Shown: positions 7,439-16,419, counted from the first letter of the stretch. The stretch is DNA of 64,000 bases from Actinophytocola sp963729115 (GCA_963729115.1 CAVSMR010000003.1:868001-932000); one strand, 5' to 3'. Notes: generated by a model not told the origin, from the sequence alone. Program-made: numbers and translations.

Positions 7439-9277
7439 ATGCGCACCCGCCGGATCGGTTCGGCTTTATCCGTAGGAGTCCTGCTCGTCTCGGCACTCGC
7501 GGCCGGCGGCACCACCGCCGGCGCCGACCGGCAACCGCCGGGCAAGACCCCGGTCGCGGTCGGGTACGGCGGCGCGGTGGTGTCCGACACCGCCGAGTCG
7601 ACCGAGGCCGGCCTCGACGTGCTCCGCCGGGGCGGCACCGCGGCCGACGCGGCGGTCGCCGTGGCCGCGACGCTCGGTGTGACCGACCCGTACGTGGCCG
7701 GTTTGGGCGGTGGCGGCTACTTCGTGCACTACGACGCGCGGACCCACCGGGTGTCCACGATCGACGGCCGGGAGACCACGCCGCGCGCGGGCAGCGACAC
7801 GATGTTCGTCGATCCCGCGACCGGCCAGCCCTACCCCTTCCCGGTCGCGGTGACCAGCGGGCTCGGCGTCGGCGTGCCGGGCATGCTCGCCACCTGGGAG
7901 CGCGCGCTGCAGCGGTGGGGCCGCTTCGACCTCGCCGACAACCTGAAGCCGGCGATCAAGGTGGCGGACCACGGGTTCACCGTGGACGCGACGTTCCGCG
8001 AGCAGACCCGGCAGAACCAGACCAGGTTCAGCCAGTTCGGCGCCACGCGCGAGCTGTTCCTGCCCGGCGGCGAGCTGCCGGTGGTGGGCTCGACCCTGCG
8101 CAACCCGGATCTCGCGGACACCTACCGCGAGATCGCCCGGCGGGGAATCGGCGCGCTGTACGGCGGCTCGGTCGGCCGCGACCTGGTGGACGCGGTGCGG
8201 ACGCCGCCGGTCGCGCCCGACGCGACGATCGACCCGCTGCCGGGCCTGATGACCGTGCGGGACCTGAAGGACTACCGCACGATCGACCGGCAGCCGACGC
8301 ACGTGGGCTACCGCGGGTACGACGTGTACGGCATGGCCCCGTCGTCCAGCGGTGGCATCACGGTCGGGGAGTCGCTGAACATCCTCGGCAAGTTCGACGT
8401 GTCCGGCATGGACCGGGTGCAGGCGCTGCACCACTACCTGGAGGCCACCCGCCTCGCCTTCGCCGACCGCGGCCGCTACCTCGGCGACCCGGCCTATGTG
8501 GACGTTCCGCAGCGGCAGCTGCTGTCGGACCGGTTCGCCGCGCAGCGGGCGTGCGAGATCGACCCGGCGCACGCGGCGACGAGCCCGGTGCCCCCGGGCG
8601 ACCCCAACGGCCCGGGCACGTGCACCGCGACCGGGGCCGCCACGCCGGATGGCAACCAGGGCGTGCACACGAACCACTTCGTGGTCACCGACCGGTGGGG
8701 CAACGTGGTGTCGTACACGAACACCATCGAGCAGCTGGGCGGCAGCGGCATCGTGGTGCCGGGCCGCGGTTTCCTGCTGAACAACGAGCTGACGGACTTC
8801 AACTTCGCCCCGACCCAGGGTGACGCGCCCGACCCCAACCTGGCCGCCCCGGGCAAGCGGCCGCGCTCGAGCATGTCCCCGACGATCGTGCTCCGCCACG
8901 GCAAGCCGTTCCTGGCGGTCGGCTCACCCGGCGGCGCGACGATCATCACGACCGTGATCCAGATCCTGATGAACCGGCTGGACCTGGGCATGTCACTGCC
9001 GGACGCGATCGCCGCGCCCCGGGCCTCCCAGCGCAACGCGGCCACGACGCAGGCCGAGCCGGCGTTCCTGGAGCTGCCGGAGGTGGCGGGCCTGCAGGCC
9101 CTGGGCCAGACCTTCGCGGTGAACAACACCTCACCCCTGGACCCGACCATCAAGACCGACGGCAACATCGGCGTGGCGTCGGGCCTGGAGTTCCTGGGCC
9201 ACGGCAAGGTCATCGCGGCCGGCGAGCCGCAGCGGCGCGGCGGCAGCGCGGCGGGCGTGGTGCATCCGTCGCATTAG
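7439..9277 (+). CDS. ggt: Secreted gamma-glutamyltranspeptidase
   Basis: Cleaves gamma-glutamyl bonds of glutathione-type substrates outside the cytoplasm; made as one chain that cuts itself before a catalytic Thr. The 612-residue protein has a signal peptide (residues 1-28, MRTRRIGSALSVGVLLVSAL with AGA after it), GGTAADAAVAVAATLGVTDP, GLGGGGYFVHYD, and the processing site region GVHTNHFVVTDRWGNVVS (Thr as nucleophile; most homologs have TTHxS). LLNNELTDF and SPGGATIITTVIQ complete the active site. I chose the ATG at 7439 because GAAGGGG precedes it and it gives a clean signal peptide. It starts divergently from the DedA gene. Confidence 0.94.
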   Translation: MRTRRIGSALSVGVLLVSALAAGGTTAGADRQPPGKTPVAVGYGGAVVSDTAESTEAGLDVLRRGGTAADAAVAVAATLGVTDPYVAGLGGGGYFVHYDARTHRVSTIDGRETTPRAGSDTMFVDPATGQPYPFPVAVTSGLGVGVPGMLATWERALQRWGRFDLADNLKPAIKVADHGFTVDATFREQTRQNQTRFSQFGATRELFLPGGELPVVGSTLRNPDLADTYREIARRGIGALYGGSVGRDLVDAVRTPPVAPDATIDPLPGLMTVRDLKDYRTIDRQPTHVGYRGYDVYGMAPSSSGGITVGESLNILGKFDVSGMDRVQALHHYLEATRLAFADRGRYLGDPAYVDVPQRQLLSDRFAAQRACEIDPAHAATSPVPPGDPNGPGTCTATGAATPDGNQGVHTNHFVVTDRWGNVVSYTNTIEQLGGSGIVVPGRGFLLNNELTDFNFAPTQGDAPDPNLAAPGKRPRSSMSPTIVLRHGKPFLAVGSPGGATIITTVIQILMNRLDLGMSLPDAIAAPRASQRNAATTQAEPAFLELPEVAGLQALGQTFAVNNTSPLDPTIKTDGNIGVASGLEFLGHGKVIAAGEPQRRGGSAAGVVHPSH

Positions 9278-9310
9278 GACAGCGTTAGGGCAGCGCTAGA
9301 ACGCAGGACG

Positions 9311-9341
9311 GCCGGGTCGCCACCACTGGTGGCGGCCCGGC
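9311..9341. terminator. Bidirectional terminator hairpin
   Basis: A 15-bp inverted repeat (arms 9311-9325 and 9327-9341, one G-U type mismatch) lies between the convergent ggt and the small membrane protein gene, so it can serve both strands. Confidence 0.75.
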
Positions 9342-9348
9342 TCGCTTG

Positions 9349-9639
9349 CTAGGGGTTCCTCAGCAACACGTCGATCGCGGCGGCCTCGTCGTTCGGGAAC
9401 ACGAGGATGCGCAGGCCCACCCCGTCCTCGGCGGGGACCGTGGTGGCCTGGACCCCGGCCTCGCGCAGCTGGTCCTCGACCGCCCGCGCCGCCGTCGCGG
9501 ACGGCACCTTCGCCACCTCGCGCAGCAGCCCGTAGTCCTTGCGGTGGGCCTTGTCGGTGTCGAGGCTCGACGCCCACCGCAGCACCAACGCCAGCAGCCC
9601 GACGACCACCAGCGGGATCAGCAGCGAGTAGTAGCCCAC
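9349..9639 (-). CDS. Small membrane-anchored protein (DUF2007-like C-terminus)
   Basis: A 96-residue protein with one N-terminal membrane helix (MGYYSLLIPLVVVGLLALVLRWA) and a soluble C-terminal part (VEDQLREAGVQATTVPAEDG ... ILVFPNDEAAAIDVLL) resembling the small alpha/beta fold of DUF2007 'putative signal transducing' proteins. The GTG at 9639 is preferred over the GTG at 9657 because GACAAT lies 6 nt before it, consistent with a leaderless start. Function unknown. Confidence 0.65.
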   Translation of the reverse strand: MGYYSLLIPLVVVGLLALVLRWASSLDTDKAHRKDYGLLREVAKVPSATAARAVEDQLREAGVQATTVPAEDGVGLRILVFPNDEAAAIDVLLRNP

Positions 9640-9673
9640 GCCACCATTGTCCGGCACCCGCGCGAAAATGGAA

Positions 9674-10144
9674 CTACGCGTCCCGCAGGTCGCCCCGGCC
9701 GTCCTCGGTGGTGAGCAGGTAGACCTCGTGCGCGGCGGCCGGCCGCTCGGGCACGGACCGGTCGTCGTCCGCGACGGCCGCCCAGAACTCCTCCTCCGAC
9801 GCCGCGTCGCCCACGACGATCCACTGCGGATCGGCGTGCCGCGCCACCCACACCCGGCAGCGGCGCAGGCCGCGGCCGTAGAGCGCGCCGTCGGTCGGCG
9901 GGTCGCCGTCCATCGTGCCCAGCAGCACCGCGCGGTGCTCGCCCGCGCAGTCCCGCCGCAGCAGCCGGCGCGCCCACCACCCGCGCAGGTGCTCGGCCGC
10001 CGAGTCGGCGAAGTCCTCCGCCGCGTCCTCGGCGCCCTGGTCGGCGTTCGAGTAGGCCGGCCGCTCGACCCGCACCAGCAGGTCGTGCCGGCACAGCAGT
10101 CCGGAGTAGCGGTACAGGCGGAACTCGCGCCCGGCGGGTGCCAT
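9674..10144 (-). CDS. Conserved hypothetical protein
   Basis: A 156-residue soluble protein with no signal peptide or membrane segment and no motif I recognise. It begins MAPAGREFRLYRYSGLLCRH and ends in a segment rich in acidic residues. Trp-rich patches (RGWWARRLLRRD, EEFWAAVADDD) suggest a globular protein. The ATG at 10144 lies 8 nt after TACCGT (minus strand), the recurring leaderless arrangement here, so the gene is probably real and independently transcribed. It is divergent from meaA. Confidence 0.6.
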   Translation of the reverse strand: MAPAGREFRLYRYSGLLCRHDLLVRVERPAYSNADQGAEDAAEDFADSAAEHLRGWWARRLLRRDCAGEHRAVLLGTMDGDPPTDGALYGRGLRRCRVWVARHADPQWIVVGDAASEEEFWAAVADDDRSVPERPAAAHEVYLLTTEDGRGDLRDA

Positions 10145-10213
10145 GACCGCAGACGGTAGTCAGCGCATCCGGCCTGTGAGGAATTGCACCCGGTGGAAGT
10201 GGTTACCGCTCAG

Positions 10214-10219
10214 TACGCT
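10214..10219 (+). promoter_or_regulatory. Possible -10 element of meaA
   Basis: TACGCT about 40 nt before the meaA start, upstream of a good ACGGAGG ribosome-binding site. No convincing -35. Confidence 0.3.
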
Positions 10220-10260
10220 CAGGAGATCCGCGCGAGAGCCACGCGTCACGGAGGTGTCCG

Positions 10261-12288
10261 ATGCCGTATCCGACCGATGACGAGCGGGACCGGCCGTGGG
10301 TGATGCGCACCTACGCCGGGCACTCCTCGGCGGCGGCCTCGAACCGCCTGTACCGGCGCAACCTGGCCAAGGGGCAGACCGGCCTGTCGGTGGCCTTCGA
10401 CCTGCCCACCCAGACCGGCTACGACCCCGACCACGTGCTCTCCCGCGGCGAGGTCGGCAAGGTGGGCGTGCCGGTCGGCCACATCGGCGACATGCGCCAG
10501 CTCTTCGACGGCATCCCGCTCGCCGAGGCCAACACCTCGATGACGATCAACGCCACCGCGATGTGGCTCTTCGCCCTCTACGTCTCGCTCGCCCAGGAGC
10601 AGGCCGAACAGGCCGGCGCGGACTGGCACGAGGTCGTCGGCGAGCTCAGCGGCACCACGCAGAACGACATCATCAAGGAGTACCTCTCCCGCGGCACCTA
10701 CGTCTTCCCGCCCGGGCCGTCGTTGCGGCTGATCACCGACATGGTCGCCTGGACCGTCGCGAACGTGCCGAAGTGGAACCCCACCAACATCTGCAGCTAC
10801 CACCTCCAGGAGGCCGGCGCGACGCCGGTCCAGGAGGTGGCCTACGCGATGTGCACGGCCATCGCCGTGCTCGACGCCGTCCGCGACTCCGGGCAGGTGC
10901 CGGCGGACAAGATGGGTGACGTCGTCGCGCGCATCTCGTTCTTCGTCAACGCGGGCGTGCGGTTCGTCGAGGAGTTGTGCAAGATGCGGGCCTTCGCCCA
11001 GCTCTGGGACGAGGTCACCCGGGACCGCTACGGCGTGACGGATCCCCGCCAGCGCCGGTTCCGCTACGGCGTGCAGGTCAACTCGCTCGGGCTGACCGAG
11101 GCGCAGCCGGAGAACAACGTGCAGCGCATCGTGCTCGAGATGCTCGCGGTGACGCTCTCCCGCGACGCCCGGGCCCGCGCCATCCAGCTCCCCGCGTGGA
11201 ACGAGGCGCTCGGCCTGCCGCGGCCGTGGGACCAGCAGTGGGCGCTGCGCATGCAGCAGGTGCTCGCGTACGAGACGGACCTGCTGGAGTACGAGGACAT
11301 CTTCGCCGGCTCGACCGTCATCCAGTCCAAGGTGGACGAGATCGTCGCGGGGGCCGAGGCGGAGATCCAGCGCGTCCAGGAGATGGGCGGCGCGGTCGCC
11401 GCGGTCGAGAGCGGCTACATGAAGACCCAGCTCGTCGCCTCGCTCGCCGAGCGCCGCCGGCGGATCGAGGCCGGCGAGGAGATCGTCGTCGGCGTGAACC
11501 GCTTCGACACCACCGAGCCCGGCCCGCTGGCGGGCGAGGGGATCATCGAGACGATCGAGCCGGAGGTCGAGCAGGAGGCCGTCGAGGCGATCGAGCGGTG
11601 GCGGGAGGGACGCGAGCAGTCCGAAGTGGACAAGGCGCTGGAGCTGCTGACCTCCGCCGCCGGCACCGACGCGAACCTCATGGAGGCCACGATCGAGTGC
11701 GCGAAGGCCGGCGTGACGACGGGGGAGTGGACGGGCGCGCTGCGCGAGGTGTTCGGCGAGTACCGGGCGCCGACCGGGGTGTCGGGCGCGGGTGCGTCCG
11801 GCGCGGTGTCGGGTGATCTCGCGGCGGTCCGCGACCGGGTCCGGGCGACCGGCGAGAAGCTCGGCGGCCGGCTGCGCATGCTGGTCGGCAAGCCCGGCCT
11901 CGACGGCCACTCCAACGGTGCGGAGCAGATCGCCGTGCGCGCCCGCGACGTCGGCTTCGAGGTGGTCTACCAGGGCATCCGGCTCACCCCGGAGCAGATC
12001 GTGGCCGCCGCGGTGCAGGAGGGCGTGCACGTGGTGGGTCTGTCGATCCTGTCCGGCTCGCATCTCGCGGTCGTGCCCGAGGTCGTCGACGGGCTGCGCG
12101 CGGCGGGCGCGGACGACGTGCCGGTGGTGGTCGGCGGCATCGTGCCGCCACCGGACGCGGAGGTTCTGCGGCAGCGCGGCGTCGCTAGGGTGTTCACGCC
12201 CAAGGACTACGAGCTCACGGGGATCATGAACGAGATCGTGGACGTGGTCCTGGCGGCGCACGGGATTCCCGCGAACGTCCCACGATGA
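10261..12288 (+). CDS. meaA: Ethylmalonyl-CoA mutase (MeaA/Ecm type, B12-dependent)
   Basis: A coenzyme-B12 mutase of the methylmalonyl-CoA mutase superfamily that most resembles the single-chain MeaA/ethylmalonyl-CoA mutase class: it would convert (2R)-ethylmalonyl-CoA to methylsuccinyl-CoA in the ethylmalonyl-CoA pathway. The 675-residue protein opens with RPWVMRTYAGHSSAAASN and GLSVAFDLPTQTGYDPDH (TIM-barrel substrate domain) and ends with a fused B12-binding domain containing GLDGHSNG, where Asp548-x-His550 is the base-off cobalamin ligand motif, and VVVGGIVPP. Isobutyryl-CoA mutase large subunits lack the fused domain, arguing against that. The crotonyl-CoA reductase at 28285 supports this role. 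ATG start with ACGGAGG upstream. The next gene begins 12 nt after the stop. Confidence 0.82.
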   Translation: MPYPTDDERDRPWVMRTYAGHSSAAASNRLYRRNLAKGQTGLSVAFDLPTQTGYDPDHVLSRGEVGKVGVPVGHIGDMRQLFDGIPLAEANTSMTINATAMWLFALYVSLAQEQAEQAGADWHEVVGELSGTTQNDIIKEYLSRGTYVFPPGPSLRLITDMVAWTVANVPKWNPTNICSYHLQEAGATPVQEVAYAMCTAIAVLDAVRDSGQVPADKMGDVVARISFFVNAGVRFVEELCKMRAFAQLWDEVTRDRYGVTDPRQRRFRYGVQVNSLGLTEAQPENNVQRIVLEMLAVTLSRDARARAIQLPAWNEALGLPRPWDQQWALRMQQVLAYETDLLEYEDIFAGSTVIQSKVDEIVAGAEAEIQRVQEMGGAVAAVESGYMKTQLVASLAERRRRIEAGEEIVVGVNRFDTTEPGPLAGEGIIETIEPEVEQEAVEAIERWREGREQSEVDKALELLTSAAGTDANLMEATIECAKAGVTTGEWTGALREVFGEYRAPTGVSGAGASGAVSGDLAAVRDRVRATGEKLGGRLRMLVGKPGLDGHSNGAEQIAVRARDVGFEVVYQGIRLTPEQIVAAAVQEGVHVVGLSILSGSHLAVVPEVVDGLRAAGADDVPVVVGGIVPPPDAEVLRQRGVARVFTPKDYELTGIMNEIVDVVLAAHGIPANVPR

Positions 12289-12300
12289 CGGAGTGACCTC

Positions 12301-13185
12301 ATGGCCTGGACGCGGCGCCAGTTCCTCCACCGCACCACGGTTCTCGGCGCCGCCGCGACGGCCGGCTGCGCCTCGAAGCTCGGTGGCAACCCGCGTCCCG
12401 ACCCGCAGGCGCGGGTCGCCGCGGACACGTCCAGCCCGGCCGAGGAGCAGCTCGTCACGATCGGGATCCTGAACTTCCAGCCGTACACGATCGAGCAGGG
12501 TGGCGAGGTCACCGGACCGGTGCCCGAGGTCGCCCGCGCGGTGCTGGGGCAGCTCGGCGTGACCGACATCAAGTTCCAGCTGATGCGTGACGAGCAGGTG
12601 CTGGCGCCGGCGCTGGCCGCCGGGCAGCTCGACCTGGTCGGCGGGCTCTCGATCCGCAAGGACCTGTGCACCAGCCTGGAGTTCTCCGCGCCGGACTACG
12701 TGTCCGGGACCGCGCTCATCGTGCCCGCGGGCAACCCCAAGGGCCTCACCACCTACGCCGACGTCCTGGCCAAGGGTGCGCGGGTCGCGGTGATGAACCA
12801 GCTGCCCGAGCAGGCCGACGCCACGGCGGCCGGCCTGGCCCCGACGAACGTCGTCCCGCTGCCCGAACCGGGCGCGATGATGGACGCGGTGCGCGACGGG
12901 CGTGTCGACTGCGCGGCCTTCGACGACCTCAGCTCGCGGGAGCTGGTCAAGTCCTCCGCGGGCGCGCTGACCACGGCGAAGCCGTTCATGCCGACGAACC
13001 GATTACCCCTCGTGGGCGCCTACGCGTTCCCCAAGGAGTCGACAGACCTGCTCGAATCGTTCAACAACCGCCTGCGGGACCTGCACGAGAGCGGCGACTG
13101 GCTCGCCATCGTCTCGCCGTTCGGGCTCGGCGAGGAACACGCACCGCCCCCCGAGCTCACCACGGAGCGTGCCTGCGCCGGGTAG
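12301..13185 (+). CDS. Amino-acid/ectoine-type ABC solute-binding lipoprotein (first paralog)
   Basis: A 294-residue family-3 solute-binding protein. The N-terminus carries a twin-arginine motif (TRRQFLHR) and a lipobox ending at Cys23 (ATAGC), so it is probably folded, exported by Tat and lipid-anchored. The body matches the neighbouring EhuB-like protein: TIGILNFQPYTIEQGGEVTGPVPEVA (quoted in part), AAGQLDLVGGLSIRKDLC, IVPAGNPKGL. It starts only 12 nt after meaA, with CGGAGTG before the ATG, so it is probably transcribed with meaA. It is a diverged duplicate of the gene at 13310 and may supply an alternative ligand to the same permease. Confidence 0.85.
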   Translation: MAWTRRQFLHRTTVLGAAATAGCASKLGGNPRPDPQARVAADTSSPAEEQLVTIGILNFQPYTIEQGGEVTGPVPEVARAVLGQLGVTDIKFQLMRDEQVLAPALAAGQLDLVGGLSIRKDLCTSLEFSAPDYVSGTALIVPAGNPKGLTTYADVLAKGARVAVMNQLPEQADATAAGLAPTNVVPLPEPGAMMDAVRDGRVDCAAFDDLSSRELVKSSAGALTTAKPFMPTNRLPLVGAYAFPKESTDLLESFNNRLRDLHESGDWLAIVSPFGLGEEHAPPPELTTERACAG

Positions 13186-13227
13186 GTCTCGGTTTGCTAA
13201 CGGCATCCGGTGATCGTTCGCAGGTCT

Positions 13228-13256
13228 TTGACCGGGTCAGACGATGCCCCTACGTT
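13228..13256 (+). promoter_or_regulatory. Sigma70-like promoter of the ehu operon
   Basis: TTGACC (13228-13233) and TACGTT (13251-13256) are separated by exactly 17 bp and lie about 55 nt before the ehuB start. This is one of the best consensus promoters in the window and suggests the transporter operon starts here, not only at meaA. Confidence 0.65.
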
Positions 13257-13309
13257 CGGTGGTCATCAAGCATGCGAATGCGTGTGAGTACGAAAAGGAC
13301 TGGCGAACG

Positions 13310-14209
13310 ATGGCGACGCACGGTTGGACACGGCGGGACTTCTTCCGGTTAAGCGCAGCGTCAGGGGTGGTCGCACTCGGCGGTCCGACCCTGTTGACCG
13401 CGTGTTCGGAGGTTCCGCAGCAGGGTGAGGGCGGGGCGCTCCAGCGCGCGAAGGACGCAGGTTCGATCAAGGTCGGCATCGCCGGTGAGGTGCCCTTCGG
13501 GTACACCGACGGCGGCAAGGTCACCGGCGAGGCGCCCGAGGTCGCCAAGGCGGTGTTCAAGGCCCTCGGCATCGACAAGGTCGAGTCCACCCAGGTCGAG
13601 TTCGGTCAGCTCATCCAGGCGCTCAACGCCGGCCAGTACGACATGGTCGCCGCCGGTATGGCGATCAAGCCGGACCGGTGCGAGAACGCCCAGTTCTCGG
13701 TGGTCGACTACGTGACGCCGACGGCGTTGCTGGTGCCCAAGGGAAACCCCAAGGGCATCAACAACTTCGACGACCTCAAGGCCAAGGGCGAGACGATCGC
13801 CGTGCTGACCGGCACCATCGAGCAGGCCGTGGTCACGTCCCTCGGCATCGCCAAGGACAAGATCCAGACCTACGACGGCCAGCCCGAGCTGCTGCAGGCC
13901 CTCACCACCCAGCGGGCCTACTGCGGTGCGCTGACCGACATCTCGCTGCGCCGCCTGCTCGAGGACAACCCGACCGCGCCGCTGGAGGTCACCGAGGGCT
14001 TCGTGCCGGTGGTCGACGGCAAGGAGCAGATCCAGGCCGGCGGCTTCGTGTTCCGCAAGGACGACAAGGACTTGGTGGATGCGTTCAACAAGGAGCTCAA
14101 GAAGCTGCAGGACAGCGGCGAGTGGCTCAAGATCGCCGAGCCGTTCGGCTTCACGGAGGACAACCAGGTGCCCGACGGAGTGACCACCGAGAAGCTCTGC
14201 CAGGCCTAG
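13310..14209 (+). CDS. ehuB: Ectoine/hydroxyectoine-type ABC solute-binding lipoprotein
   Basis: A 299-residue periplasmic-type binding lipoprotein. It has a Tat motif (TRRDFFRLS, residues 7-15) and a lipobox with Cys32 (LLTAC). The mature part shows the EhuB-like blocks VGIAGEVPFGYTDGGKVTGE, EAPEVAKAVFKALGI, MVAAGMAIKPDRCENA and QRAYCGALTDISLRRLL. Assignment to ectoine rather than a polar amino acid rests on similarity to actinobacterial EhuB and on the EhuC and EhuD-like permeases that follow; it is an inference. I chose the ATG at 13310 (AAGGAC upstream) over an in-frame ATG at 13244 because only this start gives a proper signal. Confidence 0.8.
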   Translation: MATHGWTRRDFFRLSAASGVVALGGPTLLTACSEVPQQGEGGALQRAKDAGSIKVGIAGEVPFGYTDGGKVTGEAPEVAKAVFKALGIDKVESTQVEFGQLIQALNAGQYDMVAAGMAIKPDRCENAQFSVVDYVTPTALLVPKGNPKGINNFDDLKAKGETIAVLTGTIEQAVVTSLGIAKDKIQTYDGQPELLQALTTQRAYCGALTDISLRRLLEDNPTAPLEVTEGFVPVVDGKEQIQAGGFVFRKDDKDLVDAFNKELKKLQDSGEWLKIAEPFGFTEDNQVPDGVTTEKLCQA

Positions 14210-14219
14210 GCACCCGGCG

Positions 14220-14984
14220 ATGTTCGACAACCTGCCGGAGTTCATCTCGACCATCTCCGCCGGCCTCAGTCTGACCGTCGAGGCCACGCTGGGCGGCATC
14301 GCGATCGCGACCGTGCTCTCGTTCGTGTTCGGGCTCGCGATGCTGTCCAGTTCGCGGTTCGTCCGCGTGGTCGCCCGGATCTACATCGAGATCTGGCGCG
14401 GCACGTCCGAGGTGGTCCAGCTGTTCTGGATCTACTTCGTGCTGCCGCTGCTGGTCGGCTACCAGATCGTGCCGCTCGCGGCCGGCATCATCGTGCTGGG
14501 CCTCAACTTCGGCGCCTACGGCGCCGAGATCGTGCGCGGCGCCATCCAGGCCGTGCCCCGGGCCCAGTACGAGGGCGCGATCGCGCTGAACCTGACGCCG
14601 GCCCAGCGCATGCGGCGCGTCATCCTGCCGCAGGCACTGGTCGAGATGGTCCCGCCGTTCAACAACCTGTTCATCCAGCTGCTCAAGGGCAGCGCGCTGC
14701 TGACGATCATCGCCGTGCCGGAGATGACCAACCAGGCGCGCAACGTGCTGATGGACGTGTACACGTCGCAGGCCGGGCTGATCTGGACCGTGTTGCTGGT
14801 GTTCTACCTGATCCTGGCGGTCCTGATCACCTTCGCGATGAAGTTCCTCGAGCGCCGGGCCGGGCGGATCGTCGGACGCGGGCCCAGCCAGGCCGCCAAG
14901 GACCGTGGCCTGCTGCTCGCCGCGCAGGCCGGCTCGGGCCTGAACATCCCGGGCGGGACCACCTCCGGAGGGCCGGTGCCGTGA
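14220..14984 (+). CDS. ehuC: ABC transporter permease, EhuC-like
   Basis: A 254-residue inner-membrane permease of the HisM/GlnP type that forms half of the translocation pore. Five hydrophobic segments are visible, and the cytoplasmic EAA loop appears as GAIALNLTPAQRMRRVILPQA. It begins 10 nt after ehuB and overlaps the next permease by 4 nt (GTGA at 14981-14984), indicating translational coupling. The tail of about 35 residues after the last helix is Gly/Pro-rich. Substrate inferred from context only. Confidence 0.82.
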   Translation: MFDNLPEFISTISAGLSLTVEATLGGIAIATVLSFVFGLAMLSSSRFVRVVARIYIEIWRGTSEVVQLFWIYFVLPLLVGYQIVPLAAGIIVLGLNFGAYGAEIVRGAIQAVPRAQYEGAIALNLTPAQRMRRVILPQALVEMVPPFNNLFIQLLKGSALLTIIAVPEMTNQARNVLMDVYTSQAGLIWTVLLVFYLILAVLITFAMKFLERRAGRIVGRGPSQAAKDRGLLLAAQAGSGLNIPGGTTSGGPVP

Positions 14985-15640
14985 ACTGGGATTGGAGCTA
15001 CGCCTGGGAGGTCCTGCCCGGCATCATCGGGGAGGGCCTGCTGGTCACCATCGAGGTGACCGTGCTCGCCTCGCTGCTCGCCTACACGCTCGGGCTCGTG
15101 CTCGCGCTACTGCGCCGCTCACCGTTCGCGATCGTGCGCTGGATCGTCTGGGCCTTCATCGAGTTCATCCGCAGCACGCCGCTGATCGTGCAGGTCTTCT
15201 TCCTGTTCTTCGTCCTGCCGAACATCGGGATCAAGTTCGACCCGGTGCCGACCGGCGTGATCGCGATCGGCCTGCACTACTCGACCTACACCGCCGAGGT
15301 GTACCGGGCGGGCATCGAGGCCGTGCCGAAGGGGCAGTGGGAGGCGGCGACCGCGCTGAGCCTGCCCCGCGGCCGCACCTGGTTCGCGGTGATCCTGCCG
15401 CAGGCGATCCCGCGGGTGCTCCCGGCGCTGGGCAACTACTCGATCTCCCTGCTCAAGGAGACGCCGATCCTGCTCACGATCGGCGTGCTGGACATCGTCG
15501 GCGCGGCCTACCAGGAGGGCTCGTCCGCCTTCCGGTACGTGGAGCCGATCACGATCGCCGGTGTCCTGTTCCTCGTGCTGAGCTACTCAGCCTCGCTACT
15601 CGTCCGACGGTTGGAGCGACGTGTCGCACGCAGCAACTGA
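14981..15640 (+). CDS. ehuD: ABC transporter permease, EhuD-like
   Basis: A 219-residue permease, the second half of the pore. It begins MNWDWSYAWEVLPGIIGEGL, the EhuD-like start, and has EFIRSTPLIVQVFF, HYSTYTAEVYRAGIEAVPKG and the EAA loop AATALSLPRGRTWFAVILPQA. The GTG start overlaps the ehuC stop. It ends 20 nt inside the ATPase gene, so the three genes are tightly coupled. Confidence 0.83.
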   Translation: MNWDWSYAWEVLPGIIGEGLLVTIEVTVLASLLAYTLGLVLALLRRSPFAIVRWIVWAFIEFIRSTPLIVQVFFLFFVLPNIGIKFDPVPTGVIAIGLHYSTYTAEVYRAGIEAVPKGQWEAATALSLPRGRTWFAVILPQAIPRVLPALGNYSISLLKETPILLTIGVLDIVGAAYQEGSSAFRYVEPITIAGVLFLVLSYSASLLVRRLERRVARSN

Positions 15641-16409
15641 CGTCATGATCCATTTCGACGGCGTCCTCAAGAAGTTCGGCGACACCGTCGTGCTCGACGG
15701 GCTCGACTTCGCGGTCAAGCCGGGGGAGTTCGTCACGCTGATCGGGCCGAGTGGCTCGGGCAAGACGACGATCCTGCGGCTGCTCATGACCCTCGAGCAC
15801 GTCACCGACGGCAAGATCTGGGTGGGCGGCGAGTGCCTGTCGCACATGAAGCGCGGCGACCAGTTCGTGCCGGCCGACGACAAGTACCAGCGCGTCGTGC
15901 GCAAGCGGATCGGCATGGTGTTCCAGCAGTTCAACCTGTTCCCCAACATGAAGGTGCTGCAGAACATCACCGAGGCGCCGATCCGCGTGCTCGGCCTGTC
16001 CCGGGCCGAGGCCGACGAGCGCGCCCGCGACCTGCTGGAGCTGGTCGGCCTGTCGGAGAAGGTCGACGAGCACCCCTCGCGGCTCTCCGGCGGCCAGCAG
16101 CAGCGGGTGGCGATCGCCCGGGCGCTCGCGATGCAACCCGATGTACTGCTGCTCGACGAGGTGACCTCCGCGCTCGACCCCGAGCTGGTGGCCGGCGTGC
16201 TCGCGCTGCTCAAGGACATCGCGAGCACCACGGACATCACGTTCCTGTGCGTCACGCACGAGATGAACTTCGCGCGCGACGTGTCCGACCGGGTGCTGAT
16301 GTTCGACGCGGGGCAGATCGTCGAGGACGCGCCGCCGGACAAGCTGTTCACCGAGCCCGACCACGAGCGGACCCGCACGTTCCTGCAGGCGGTGCTCAAC
16401 CGCGGCTAG
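15621..16409 (+). CDS. ehuA: ABC transporter ATP-binding protein, EhuA-like
   Basis: The cytoplasmic ATPase that powers the importer; 262 residues. Walker A GPSGSGKT (42-49), Q-loop MVFQQFNLFPNM (99-110), signature LSGGQQQR (155-162), Walker B LLLDE (176-180) and the switch His in CVTHEM are intact. The GTG start at 15621 overlaps the permease gene by 20 nt; a second possible start is the ATG eight codons later. Last gene of the importer operon. Confidence 0.88.
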   Translation: MSHAATDVMIHFDGVLKKFGDTVVLDGLDFAVKPGEFVTLIGPSGSGKTTILRLLMTLEHVTDGKIWVGGECLSHMKRGDQFVPADDKYQRVVRKRIGMVFQQFNLFPNMKVLQNITEAPIRVLGLSRAEADERARDLLELVGLSEKVDEHPSRLSGGQQQRVAIARALAMQPDVLLLDEVTSALDPELVAGVLALLKDIASTTDITFLCVTHEMNFARDVSDRVLMFDAGQIVEDAPPDKLFTEPDHERTRTFLQAVLNRG

Positions 16410-16419
16410 CCTTGGTCGC

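Noticed and set aside
5245..7638. A 797-codon minus-strand frame opposite murA
   Set aside because: Runs through the murA promoter and shows no domain; murA is certain on the plus strand.
10261..12288. Methylmalonyl-CoA mutase large subunit or isobutyryl-CoA mutase
   Set aside because: No small subunit gene is adjacent, and the single chain with fused B12 domain and about 675 residues fits MeaA; the isobutyryl enzyme lacks the fused domain. Not fully excluded.
10246..12330. A 694-codon minus-strand frame opposite meaA
   Set aside because: Low-complexity His/Arg/Leu-rich translation with no motif, fully explained by third-position GC of meaA.
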